Positions 1-6,170 are shown, numbered from the stretch's first letter. The stretch is DNA of 9,450 nt from VFMC01 sp044238435 (GCA_044238435.1 JBIIDH010000119.1:1-9450), one strand, 5' to 3'. The notes: generated by a model from the sequence alone, not told the origin. Numbers and translations are program-made.

Positions 1-72
1 CTCGGCGCGAGCGAGGGCTTCGGTGTCAGCGGCCAGCTCATCATCGAGCCGGATCGTGAGGTTCTTCGGCAT
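1..72 (-). CDS. Ribbon-helix-helix (VapB/CopG-like) protein, N-terminal part, truncated by the window edge
   Basis: Only the first 24 codons are inside the window, reading leftwards from an ATG whose complement is at 70-72. The peptide begins MPKNLTIRLDDELAADTEAL and then continues ARAE. A short strand with alternating hydrophobic residues (NLTIRL) followed by a D/E-rich turn into a helix is typical of RHH DNA-binding antitoxins of the VapB/CopG kind, which dimerise through that strand and autoregulate their toxin operon. No Shine-Dalgarno sequence precedes the ATG. A TANNNT hexamer ends 6 nt upstream, so translation is probably leaderless. The toxin partner, if there is one, would lie left of position 1 and cannot be seen, so a toxin-antitoxin role is inference. 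The alternative is a stand-alone RHH regulator. Confidence 0.72.
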   Translation of the reverse strand, partial: MPKNLTIRLDDELAADTEALARAE

Positions 73-78
73 GACACC

Positions 79-84
79 ATGGTA
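79..84 (-). promoter_or_regulatory. Putative extended -10 element (TGATACCAT) of the RHH gene, leaderless
   Basis: On the minus strand the hexamer TACCAT (84 to 79) is preceded by TGA, giving an extended -10 TGn motif. It is followed by GGTGTC and then the ATG at 72. The 6-nt gap would place transcription initiation on or next to the start codon. No clear -35 is visible, which is usual for extended -10 promoters. Confidence 0.45.
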
Positions 85-223
85 TCAAGATGCCGCCACC
101 GCTACCCGTCCCGATTGCCCGGAACGCCCGACGACCGCAGGAGTTTCGACGACTGCGACAGATCGGCAGTTCCGGCGCGGGAGCGGTAAGCCCCTTTGGA
201 TGCGCACCGGTGCCTGCGAGCCC

Positions 224-229
224 TATCTT
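224..229 (+). promoter_or_regulatory. Putative -10 element (TATCTT) of the small membrane protein gene, leaderless
   Basis: TATCTT fits TANNNT and is followed by the six bases GAGCAC and then the ATG at 236. No SD-like purine run precedes that ATG. The arrangement matches three other starts in this window, and it argues for 236 over the in-frame ATG at 23, whose extra residues are low-complexity and unlike a protein N-terminus. Confidence 0.45.
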
Positions 230-235
230 GAGCAC

Positions 236-706
236 ATGTCGGCCAGAGAGACTCCCTGGTACCTGAGGCCTCGTCGTTACACCCGAAGTGAAATGAAGGC
301 GATGCGCGCCGCCTTCGGTCTGGCCGTCCTCGGTGCGGTCTTGATGTTCGGCTGGAGTCTTGTTCGGTTCCCGCGCTTCGGGTCGACGCAGCCGGCGCCT
401 GCGTGGCTCGCGTGGCTCGCAGCAGTCTGCATGGCGACCGGAGCGGCCGTATTCCTCGTGACGCTCAACCGTGCCGACGTCCTCACTGCGGCGTCGGAGC
501 CAAGCGGAGAGCGGACGAGCTCGACGCACTCATCTGTGCGGTCGACGAATTCGGTCCTCACGTTCGTGGCGGCACCCGCAGCACTGGTCGTGGTGTCACT
601 CGTATCGACAGAAAGTTCAGCTCGCTGGGACCCTGTGATCTTCGCCGTGATGATGGTCGTCATCCTCGCCGGATCAAAGATTGCCGGACTACTGCGGGAG
701 CCGTAG
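236..706 (+). CDS. Small four-helix integral membrane protein, function unknown
   Basis: The 156-residue product has a basic cytoplasmic-looking N-terminus (residues 1-23, rich in Arg and Lys). Four hydrophobic segments follow at about 24-44, 55-77, 106-124 and 132-151, and the protein ends in a short charged tail. Between the second and third helices is a hydrophilic Ser/Thr-rich loop (about 85-106). I recognise no catalytic motif or named family. The open frame extends left to 23, but the start at 236 is preferred because a TATCTT hexamer sits 6 nt before it and the protein-like composition begins there. It diverges from the RHH gene and is followed 72 nt later by an ECF sigma factor on the same strand. 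A role connected with that envelope-signalling pair is possible, but nothing in the sequence shows it. Confidence 0.65.
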   Translation: MSARETPWYLRPRRYTRSEMKAMRAAFGLAVLGAVLMFGWSLVRFPRFGSTQPAPAWLAWLAAVCMATGAAVFLVTLNRADVLTAASEPSGERTSSTHSSVRSTNSVLTFVAAPAALVVVSLVSTESSARWDPVIFAVMMVVILAGSKIAGLLREP

Positions 707-778
707 GCGCGCGATCCGATCGGCAGGTATGGCGCGTCGGGTGGCCCTGTTCTGGCCGGAAGTCATTGCCCCGGATGC

Positions 779-1294
779 ATGGAATGGGTGGTCTCGTTCG
801 TGGATGATGGTGTGGTCATCAATACGCCAGCGCAGCCCGGGTCCGCGGTCGACGGTCCGTCGTTCGAGGAGTTCTATCGGGCCGAGTTGCGCGGGCAAGT
901 GCAGCGGGCGGCCCTCCTGCTCGGCTCATCGACGATGGCGAATGACGCTGTGCACGATGCCTTCATCGCAGTGTTCGCTCGCTGGGGCGCGTTGGACGAT
1001 CCTGGCTCGTACCTGAACCGCTGCGTCCTCAACCGTTGCAGGGATCTGCAGCGGCGCAGGCGTATCGCACTAGAGCAACATCGGCCGGAGTTCGTTGGTG
1101 ACCGCAGCGAGGACGTGGCTTTGTGGGACGCGCTCCGCCGCTTGCCGTTCCGTCAGCGGGCGGTGCTGATCATGCGCTACTGGCAAGGCATGGACGAACA
1201 ACAGATCGCCGATGCGCTCGGCGTGCGACCCGGCTCGGTCGGCTCGCTGCTGACCCGCGGCAAGCGCAACCTCGAACGGAGATGGGAACAATGA
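779..1294 (+). CDS. ECF-family RNA polymerase sigma factor (SigE-like)
   Basis: The 171-residue protein carries sigma region 2 at about residues 28-95 (FEEFYRAEL, then the helix with NDAVHDAFIAVF, then YLNRCVLNRCRD). Sigma region 4 is at about 112-166, with LPFRQRAVLIMRYWQGMDEQ followed by the helix-turn-helix IADALGVRPGSVGSLLTRG that would read the -35 element. There is no C-terminal extension, so this is a minimal ECF factor directing core polymerase to a small regulon. The ATG at 779 has no good SD. In-frame GTG codons at 788, 800 and 812 are alternative starts, and the conserved part begins only near residue 28. The stop overlaps the next gene's ATG (ATGA at 1291-1294), so the partner protein is translationally coupled, which is the usual arrangement for sigma/anti-sigma pairs. 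Confidence 0.9.
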   Translation: MEWVVSFVDDGVVINTPAQPGSAVDGPSFEEFYRAELRGQVQRAALLLGSSTMANDAVHDAFIAVFARWGALDDPGSYLNRCVLNRCRDLQRRRRIALEQHRPEFVGDRSEDVALWDALRRLPFRQRAVLIMRYWQGMDEQQIADALGVRPGSVGSLLTRGKRNLERRWEQ

Positions 1295-2274
1295 CGGACC
1301 TGCACGACGCACTCGAACCGCTCGCCACACGCGTGACCGTCGAAGACCGCCTCGATGACATCGTGTTCGGCCGCAGCGTGATTCGCCTTCACACCGCAGC
1401 CCGTCGACCGCGAAAGCTGATGATGGTCGCAGCATCGATCGTGATGGTCGCGGCCGCCGGTGTGCTCATCGTGTCGCGCCTCACCGCCACAACGGATGCC
1501 CCGTCAGCGGACGCACCGCCAGCGACAGCAGTCCCAGCAGATGTGCCGCAGCCGTTGTTCATGTTGCCGAGCGACCCGACCGAGGGTCTCACTGACGGGC
1601 AGATCGGAAGCGGGCAGGTCTCCGCTGACGGACCGATTTCACTGGTCGGAGTTCGCGATGGCAGCAGCTTCAGGAATCTGTTCACCATCACGGTGTTCGA
1701 CCATCCCATCGATCGCGATCTCGGGATCGTTCAGCCTGGCGTCGCCTGGGCACCGATTGACTTGGCGACCGGTCCGGCCGAGATCCTCCAAGGAACGAGC
1801 CCGATCACGTCCGTCATCCAGCAACGAGGCACCTACTGGGTGCGGGTCGATGCCCGAGCCGGCGAGGCGACACGAGCAATGGAAGCGGCCACGGTGTCAA
1901 GCAACGGAACGCTCGCATTGATCGCCGATGACTTGACCATTCTCACCACCCAACCCGCTGACCCGACCCCGCTGGTCACGGCCTTGTTCCAGATGGCCAA
2001 TGGCATTTACGTCGAGACAGCTACAGCTACCAGCGCGCTCGACATCAGATCGACCGCCTCGCTGGCAACTCCGATCGCCATCCGCAACCACGCGGGGTGG
2101 CAACTCACCCAGACCAACCCTGACGGAACCTCGACGCTCATGCTCGTTTGGATGGAGACGCCCGAACGGAGGGTGATCGTCTACGGAGATGCCACCATCG
2201 ACCAACTTCTCGCGGTCGCCGAGGACCTGACAGTCGTCGACTTCACAACCTGGACCAACAACGTGACCGCCTGA
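1291..2274 (+). CDS. Single-pass membrane protein, presumptive anti-sigma factor for the upstream ECF sigma
   Basis: This 327-residue protein has a short N-terminal segment (1-42) and one strong transmembrane helix at about 43-64 (LMMVAASIVMVAAAGVLIVS) preceded by RRPRK. An Ala/Pro/Asp-rich linker (about 66-88) leads into an extracytoplasmic domain of about 240 residues with no family I can name. The start is set by the ATGA overlap with the sigma gene and by GGAG at 1278-1281, 9 nt upstream; the frame is open further left, but that part lies inside the sigma gene. The role as anti-sigma is inferred from gene order and topology. The protein contains no cysteine, so the zinc-binding HxxxCxxC motif of ZAS anti-sigma factors is absent, and the cytoplasmic segment is short for a typical anti-sigma domain. 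It could instead be a sensor or an envelope effector co-expressed with the sigma factor. Confidence 0.75.
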   Translation: MTDLHDALEPLATRVTVEDRLDDIVFGRSVIRLHTAARRPRKLMMVAASIVMVAAAGVLIVSRLTATTDAPSADAPPATAVPADVPQPLFMLPSDPTEGLTDGQIGSGQVSADGPISLVGVRDGSSFRNLFTITVFDHPIDRDLGIVQPGVAWAPIDLATGPAEILQGTSPITSVIQQRGTYWVRVDARAGEATRAMEAATVSSNGTLALIADDLTILTTQPADPTPLVTALFQMANGIYVETATATSALDIRSTASLATPIAIRNHAGWQLTQTNPDGTSTLMLVWMETPERRVIVYGDATIDQLLAVAEDLTVVDFTTWTNNVTA

Positions 2275-2425
2275 GCGGCACGGAAGCCCGGACCGTCACA
2301 GCACCCTGAGTGACCACTCCGCCTGCGACCCGCGACGCGAACCACGCCGCACTAAATGCCCGGTATGTGTGCTCCACGCAAGGGGCGCGTGCAGGACCTT
2401 CACCACTCCTTCTCAGGCCTCGTGG

Positions 2426-3052
2426 TCAGCCGACCGACTGCCAGCCCTCGCCGTCGACGTAGCGCTTGATCACCCTCGCCGGGTTGCCCACGGCAACGCT
2501 GAAGTCGGGAATGGTGCCGGTGACCACCGAGTTGGCGCCGATGGTGACGTGCCGGCCGATCGTGGCGCCGGGCAGCACCACTGTGCCGTGACCGATCCAC
2601 GAACCGTCACCGATCGACACCGGCCGCTCTGGCATCGTCTGGCGCGAGATCGGCAGGTCGACATCGGCGTAGCCGTGGTTCTGATCGGTGATGTACACGT
2701 GGTGCCCGGTCCACACATCGTCGCCGATGTCGATCGAGTAGTGGCCGACGATGCCGCTGCCCTTGCCGATGAGGCAGCGGTCGCCGATGCGCACCACCGG
2801 GTCGCTGAGGCACTGCTGGCCCGGCACCATGCCCGCCGACAGGGTGATGTTGGGCCCGATCATCGTGCCCTCACCGATGTGGATGTACCGCTCGTTGAAC
2901 ACGGTGTTGGTGGGGAAGCAGATGATGCTGCCCGCGCCGAAGCGACCGAACCGCTTGCCGGTACGACTCTCTGGACCGATGGCTCCCCACCGACCGATCG
3001 CCTCCCAACTGCGCCGGATCCATTCGCCGGCGATGTCGTGACGCCGGGTCAC
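2426..3052 (-). CDS. Hexapeptide-repeat (left-handed beta-helix) acyltransferase, WbbJ/NodL-like
   Basis: The 208-residue product shows repeated [LIV]-G-x(4) hexapeptide turns from about residue 58 onward (IHIGEGTMIG, VRIGDRCLIGKGSG, IDIGDDVWTG, VSIGDGSWIGHG, ATIGRHVTIGANS). It ends in the classic cap VAVGNPARVIKRY. The loop ITDQNHGYADVDLPI (about 121-135) resembles the acceptor/catalytic loop of WbbJ-type O-acetyltransferases, with His126 the likely base. Such enzymes move an acetyl or similar group from a CoA thioester to a sugar or other hydroxyl in the cytoplasm; the acceptor here is unknown. The GTG start overlaps the stop of the upstream luciferase-like gene (GTGA, 3052-3049). The frame continues upstream through that gene without a stop, but only the part after the GTG has family character. 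Confidence 0.88.
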   Translation of the reverse strand: MTRRHDIAGEWIRRSWEAIGRWGAIGPESRTGKRFGRFGAGSIICFPTNTVFNERYIHIGEGTMIGPNITLSAGMVPGQQCLSDPVVRIGDRCLIGKGSGIVGHYSIDIGDDVWTGHHVYITDQNHGYADVDLPISRQTMPERPVSIGDGSWIGHGTVVLPGATIGRHVTIGANSVVTGTIPDFSVAVGNPARVIKRYVDGEGWQSVG

Positions 3053-4140
3053 ATGCTGTCGAGCATGGCGCGCAGCTGGAAGAACTGGGCCATGTTGCCC
3101 TCGATCTCCTCCATACCGCCCACCACACCCGTGAGGTTGCACAACACCACGTGATCCATGCCGTTGTCGGCGTAGCCCGACAGGCGGCCTGCCACGTCCT
3201 CGGCATTGCCGAGGAAGATGACGTCTTCCACCAGCTCGAACGGCAACTCGGGCGCCAGGGCGCGCAACTCCTCGGGGTCGAGGTCGTGCACGATCAGGTC
3301 GATGAAGCCCTTGCAGTCGTCGCCGAAGGGGTGCTTGTAGCCACGCTTGGCCCACACGTCGGCGGGGCAGAACAGCGCGAACAGCTTGCCGAGCGGGTCT
3401 TTCTCCATGAGGTCGGCGATGTACTCCTTGCTCTCGCCGAGCATCACGAACGGCAGCATGCTGCAGGTGAGCGGGGGACGGCCGGCCTTGGCCGCCCAGT
3501 CGAAGATGGTGGCGCGCTTCTCGCCGTACTCCTCGGGGGTCATCGGCCAGGCGGGGATCCAGCCGTCGCCGTACTGGCCGGTGAGGCGCAGCATGCGCGG
3601 ACCGTGGCCAGCCACCCACACCTCGGGCTTGCCGGCCTCGCTCTCGAGGGGGATGCCCATGCGGCCGGTGAGGCCCATGTCGTCGGGCATGGCGCCGGTG
3701 TCGAGCAGGCTGCGCAACTCGCGCAGCACCTTCTCGCAGTCGGCAACGGGGGTGGAGAAGTCGTAGCCGAAGGTGACCAGGCTCTCGGCCTCACCCGAGC
3801 CGACGCCGAGGATGAACCCACCCGGCACGAGGTGCTGCAGCGTGAGCGCGGTGCGAGCGAGGTCGGCCGCCTTGCGCCGGGCCGTGTCGGTGACGCTGAT
3901 GCCCACCGGCTTGGCGGTCTTCTGGCCGATGAGTGCCGAGATGACGAACGGGTCGTAGAACGCGTCGGGGTCGGCGGCCATCTTCGAGTAGGCCATGTCG
4001 GGCCACAGCGCCGGGTGGAACACACCGAGGATGTGGTCGGGGAACCACACCGACTCTGCGTTCATGGCCTCGGCCAACTGCAACTGCATCTCGGTGCCGG
4101 GCAGCGGATGCTGCCCGCCGATGGTGATACCAACCCTCAT
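3049..4140 (-). CDS. LLM-class (luciferase-like) F420- or FMN-dependent oxidoreductase
   Basis: This 363-residue TIM-barrel enzyme opens with strand 1 (MRVGITIGG) and has ESVWFPDHILG near 29-39. It then shows ISVTDTARRKAADLARTALT (81-100), LGVGSGEAES (111-120) and the run PEVWVAGHGPRMLRLTGQYG (172-191). These match, from memory, the layout of the mycobacterial phthiodiolone/phenolphthiodiolone ketoreductase (Rv2951c) and its Mer-like relatives, which are F420-dependent. The VTD-x-x-RR segment and the AGHGPRMLR segment are especially close. Cofactor choice and substrate cannot be read from sequence alone. The ATG at 4140 is preferred because a GGGGGG run lies 5 nt upstream and it begins exactly at strand 1. 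The gene is first in a two-gene unit with the acyltransferase and diverges from pcs. Confidence 0.9.
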   Translation of the reverse strand: MRVGITIGGQHPLPGTEMQLQLAEAMNAESVWFPDHILGVFHPALWPDMAYSKMAADPDAFYDPFVISALIGQKTAKPVGISVTDTARRKAADLARTALTLQHLVPGGFILGVGSGEAESLVTFGYDFSTPVADCEKVLRELRSLLDTGAMPDDMGLTGRMGIPLESEAGKPEVWVAGHGPRMLRLTGQYGDGWIPAWPMTPEEYGEKRATIFDWAAKAGRPPLTCSMLPFVMLGESKEYIADLMEKDPLGKLFALFCPADVWAKRGYKHPFGDDCKGFIDLIVHDLDPEELRALAPELPFELVEDVIFLGNAEDVAGRLSGYADNGMDHVVLCNLTGVVGGMEEIEGNMAQFFQLRAMLDSM

Positions 4141-4196
4141 GACGACCCCCCGTCGTAGCTGTGCGTGCTGCGGCCACTGCATCGGCCGGCGCTCGG

Positions 4197-4202
4197 ACGT
4201 TA
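4197..4202 (-). promoter_or_regulatory. Weak -10 candidate (TAACGT) for the luciferase-like/acyltransferase unit
   Basis: TAACGT on the minus strand fits TANNNT and would give a leader of about 50 nt, consistent with the SD-led start at 4140. At a 17-bp spacer its -35 position coincides with the palindrome at 4218-4227. No canonical -35 is present. Confidence 0.25.
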
Positions 4203-4217
4203 GCCGCAACGGACGGG

Positions 4218-4227
4218 GACACGTGTC
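4218..4227. promoter_or_regulatory. Perfect palindrome GACACGTGTC, operator-like
   Basis: This 10-bp perfect palindrome lies in the divergent region between the luciferase-like gene and pcs. Its half-sites GACAC and GTGTC recur with a 3-bp spacer at 4270-4282, and the two centres are about 53.5 bp apart, close to five helical turns. This suggests a dimeric regulator's binding sites, but no regulator gene is adjacent. Confidence 0.35.
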
Positions 4228-4251
4228 ACCGTGCACGAGTGCCGAACGGGC

Positions 4252-4257
4252 TACACT
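4252..4257 (+). promoter_or_regulatory. Weak -10 candidate (TACACT) for pcs
   Basis: TACACT fits the actinobacterial TANNNT hexamer and would initiate near 4264, just before the GACAC/GTGTC hairpin. The leader to the ATG at 4299 would be about 35 nt. No recognisable -35 lies 17 bp upstream. Confidence 0.3.
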
Positions 4258-4265
4258 GGCCAGAC

Positions 4266-4286
4266 CTTCGACACTGGGTGTCGGAG
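4266..4286 (+). promoter_or_regulatory. Inverted repeat/hairpin in the pcs leader covering its GGAG
   Basis: The arms CTTCGACAC (4266-4274) and GTGTCGGAG (4278-4286) can form nine base pairs, one of them G-U, around the loop TGG. The right arm contains GGAG (4283-4286), the only SD-like purine run before the ATG at 4299. Its spacing of 12 nt is long. The inner part is also a DNA inverted repeat, so it may be an operator, an RNA structure, or both. Confidence 0.4.
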
Positions 4287-4298
4287 CAACCACACTCC

Positions 4299-5042
4299 AT
4301 GACCGTTCTTCCGCACTCCGACGCCGAGACCACGCTGCGCCATCCCATCGCCAAGGGTTGGCTGGTCCACTGCGTCACCGCCAGCGGTGCCATCTGTGGC
4401 ATGTTCGGCATCATCGCCGTCGCCGACGACCAGCCCCGCGAAGCGATCCTCTGGCTGGTGGTGGCGATGATCCTCGATGGCATCGACGGACCCGTCGCCC
4501 GGGCCTGGAGCGTGACCGAGCACGTGCCGCGCATCGACGGCTACGCGCTCGACCTCATCGTCGACTTCGTCACCTGCGTGGTCATCCCCGTCATCTTCCT
4601 GCACCGCTTCCAGATGCTGTCAGCAGGCATGTCACTCGTCGTCGGAGCGTTCATCCTGTTCGTCGGCGCACTGTGGATGTCGCGCACCGACCAGATGACC
4701 GACGACCACTGGTTCAACGGTTTCCCCGGCGAGTGGAACATGGCCATCCCCACGCTCTACCTGCTCGATGCCAGCCCCACCGTGGTGTTCCTGGTGTGCC
4801 TCGTGCTGGGCCTGTCGCAGTTGAGCAACTGGAAGTTCGTCCACCCGATGAAGGTGCGCCGCTTCCGTCCGGCCACGGTCACCGTCACCGTGTTGTGGGT
4901 CGGAGCGGTTCTGTGCGTCGCTGCGGTGTCGCCCGACCTGCCGCTCGTCGGGCACATCCTGCTGCTCGCCTGCCCGGCCTACATCACGGCCATCGGTGTC
5001 TGGCGCACGTTCGACGAGGATCGGTGGCTCGCCGCAGCCTGA
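4299..5042 (+). CDS. pcs: Phosphatidylcholine synthase (CDP-diacylglycerol--choline O-phosphatidyltransferase)
   Basis: The 247-residue membrane protein contains the CDP-alcohol phosphatidyltransferase signature in the form DG-x2-AR-x12-G-x3-D-x3-D. These residues are Asp63, Gly64, Ala67, Arg68, Gly81, Asp85 and Asp89. The 12-residue gap, rather than the usual 8, is the spacing of bacterial Pcs. The adjoining DGIDGPVAR and LDLIVDFVTCVVIP, and the later GFPGEWNM with its following helices, also fit Pcs, and family members are of about this length. The enzyme condenses CDP-diacylglycerol with free choline at the inner membrane face, releasing CMP. About six further hydrophobic helices are visible. 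ATG 4299 is preferred, with an in-frame GTG at 4278 as an alternative. Its last 19 nt overlap the following peptidase gene. A related CDP-alcohol transferase with another alcohol acceptor is the main alternative. Confidence 0.85.
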   Translation: MTVLPHSDAETTLRHPIAKGWLVHCVTASGAICGMFGIIAVADDQPREAILWLVVAMILDGIDGPVARAWSVTEHVPRIDGYALDLIVDFVTCVVIPVIFLHRFQMLSAGMSLVVGAFILFVGALWMSRTDQMTDDHWFNGFPGEWNMAIPTLYLLDASPTVVFLVCLVLGLSQLSNWKFVHPMKVRRFRPATVTVTVLWVGAVLCVAAVSPDLPLVGHILLLACPAYITAIGVWRTFDEDRWLAAA

Positions 5043-6058
5043 GCCTCGGCTCGATCACCGACATCGACGGCGTGCTCGTCGGTCATGCATCGTCGACGGC
5101 ACGCGGCTGGCGAACCGGCACCACCGTGGTACTCGTACCCACCGGCGCCACCGCAGGCGTCGACGTGCGCGGCGGCGGGCCGGGTACCCACGAGACCGAC
5201 CTGTTGCGCCCCGAGAACCTCGTGCAGCAGGTGCACGCCATCTGCCTCACCGGTGGCAGCGCCTATGGCCTTGCCGCTGCCGCGGGTGTGATGCAGGTAC
5301 TCGAGCAACGCCGTATCGGCTTCCCCGTGGGGATCGAGGGCACCGACGTCGTGCCCATCGTGCCCGCTGCGGTCATCTACGACCTCGGCCGCGGCGGGGT
5401 CTTCGCGAACCGACCTGATGCGGCGTTCGGCGCTCGGGCTGCGCGCGCAGCGAAGCGTTCGAGGCCCGCAGCGGGCGCCGTCGGCGCCGGCACGGGCGCC
5501 GTGGCCGGAGGACTCCAGGGAGGCGTGGGCACGGCAAGTGTCGCCCTCGCCGACGGCACCGTGGTGGCCGCGCTGGCCGTGGTGAACGCTGCCGGCTCGG
5601 TGATCGACCCCGAGATCGGTCTGCCCTGGGAGCTCGACGGCCGCGGCCTGCGGCGTCCCACGCGCACCGAACTCGCTGCGCTGCGAGCGGCACTGACGCC
5701 GCGAGCAACGCCCCTCAACACCACCATCGGCGTGGTCGCCACATCGGCGGCGCTCACCAAGGCCGAGTGCACGAAGTTCGCCTCGGTGGCCCACGACGGG
5801 ATGGCCCGGGCGGTGCGACCGGCCCACTCGATGTTCGACGGCGACACCGTGTTCGCACTCGCCACCGGCACACCGTCACCGAACGATCCGGCCGTTGGTG
5901 GCCGCGAGCGGGCGATCGCTCTGAACCGCATCATCGAGGCCGGGGCACAGTGCTTCGCTGCCGCCTGCACCGCGGCCGTGGTCGAGGCACGCAGCCACCG
6001 GGGTGGGCCGCCGGCCTATCGCGATCTGTGCCCATCGGTATTCCCCACCACCGCGTGA
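5024..6058 (+). CDS. P1-family (MEROPS S58, DmpA/NylC-like) self-processing aminopeptidase/hydrolase
   Basis: The 344-residue product starts SITDIDGVLVGHA after a short leader. It then has GVDVRGGGPGTHETDLL (about 45-61), CLTGGSAYGLAAAAGVM (74-90), the segment QGGVGTASVALADG and NAAGSVIDPEIGLPW. Near residue 231 comes LNTTIGVVAT, then AHDGMARAVRPAHSMFDGDT. S58 enzymes are Ntn hydrolases that cut themselves before a Ser or Thr, which becomes the N-terminal nucleophile; here the expected cut is Asn232/Thr233. Sequence and length closely resemble, from memory, M. tuberculosis Rv1333 (344 residues). Substrates in the family range from D-amino-acid amides and beta-peptides to nylon oligomers, so the substrate here is unknown. 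The GTG at 5024 has GAGGA 3 nt upstream and lies inside the end of pcs; the next in-frame GTG (5072) would remove the conserved N-terminus. Confidence 0.88.
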   Translation: MARRSLSLGSITDIDGVLVGHASSTARGWRTGTTVVLVPTGATAGVDVRGGGPGTHETDLLRPENLVQQVHAICLTGGSAYGLAAAAGVMQVLEQRRIGFPVGIEGTDVVPIVPAAVIYDLGRGGVFANRPDAAFGARAARAAKRSRPAAGAVGAGTGAVAGGLQGGVGTASVALADGTVVAALAVVNAAGSVIDPEIGLPWELDGRGLRRPTRTELAALRAALTPRATPLNTTIGVVATSAALTKAECTKFASVAHDGMARAVRPAHSMFDGDTVFALATGTPSPNDPAVGGRERAIALNRIIEAGAQCFAAACTAAVVEARSHRGGPPAYRDLCPSVFPTTA

Positions 6059-6108
6059 CGCAGGCGACAACCTTCCTGCCGGGTTGGGGGAAGATGCCGA
6101 TCGGTCGC

Positions 6109-6114
6109 TAGGTT
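6109..6114 (+). promoter_or_regulatory. Weak -10 candidate (TAGGTT) upstream of panB
   Basis: The 127-nt gap between the peptidase gene and panB holds TAGGTT (6109-6114), with TTGGGG (6084-6089) 19 bp before it. This would give panBC its own promoter. The downstream leader has three GGGTC repeats (6128, 6142, 6153) and two small hairpins (6126-6142 and 6159-6169). All of these are weak signals. Confidence 0.22.
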
Positions 6115-6170
6115 CCCACGTGCGTCAGGGTCATCCGCCCTGGGTCACTGCCGGGTCTGTGCTCGGCACC

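Noticed and set aside
707..778. Autoregulatory ECF promoter before the sigma gene (GGAAG near 758)
   Set aside because: GGAAG lies only about 20 nt from the likely start, and no matching -10 is positioned correctly, so it cannot be distinguished from chance.
2275..2425. Possible terminator or small gene between the convergent anti-sigma and acyltransferase genes
   Set aside because: Only a weak 5-bp inverted repeat (GAGTG-AC-CACTC, 2308-2319) was found, with no T tract. Short ATG frames there have no SD and no protein-like composition.
3053..3619. N-terminal extension of the acyltransferase frame through the 3' end of the luciferase-like gene
   Set aside because: The translation is Arg/Pro-rich shadow sequence. 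The GTG at 3052 with the GTGA overlap gives a normal family length.
3151..4158. A 335-codon open frame on the plus strand opposite the luciferase-like gene
   Set aside because: It is antisense to a well-supported enzyme, is rich in His, Ala, Gly and Val, and has no domain character. It is a high-GC shadow frame.
3995..5023. Continuous plus-strand frame joined in phase to the S58 peptidase, which could suggest a 687-residue fusion
   Set aside because: The upstream part is Arg/His-rich and lies in another frame of pcs. Family homology begins only at the GTG at 5024.
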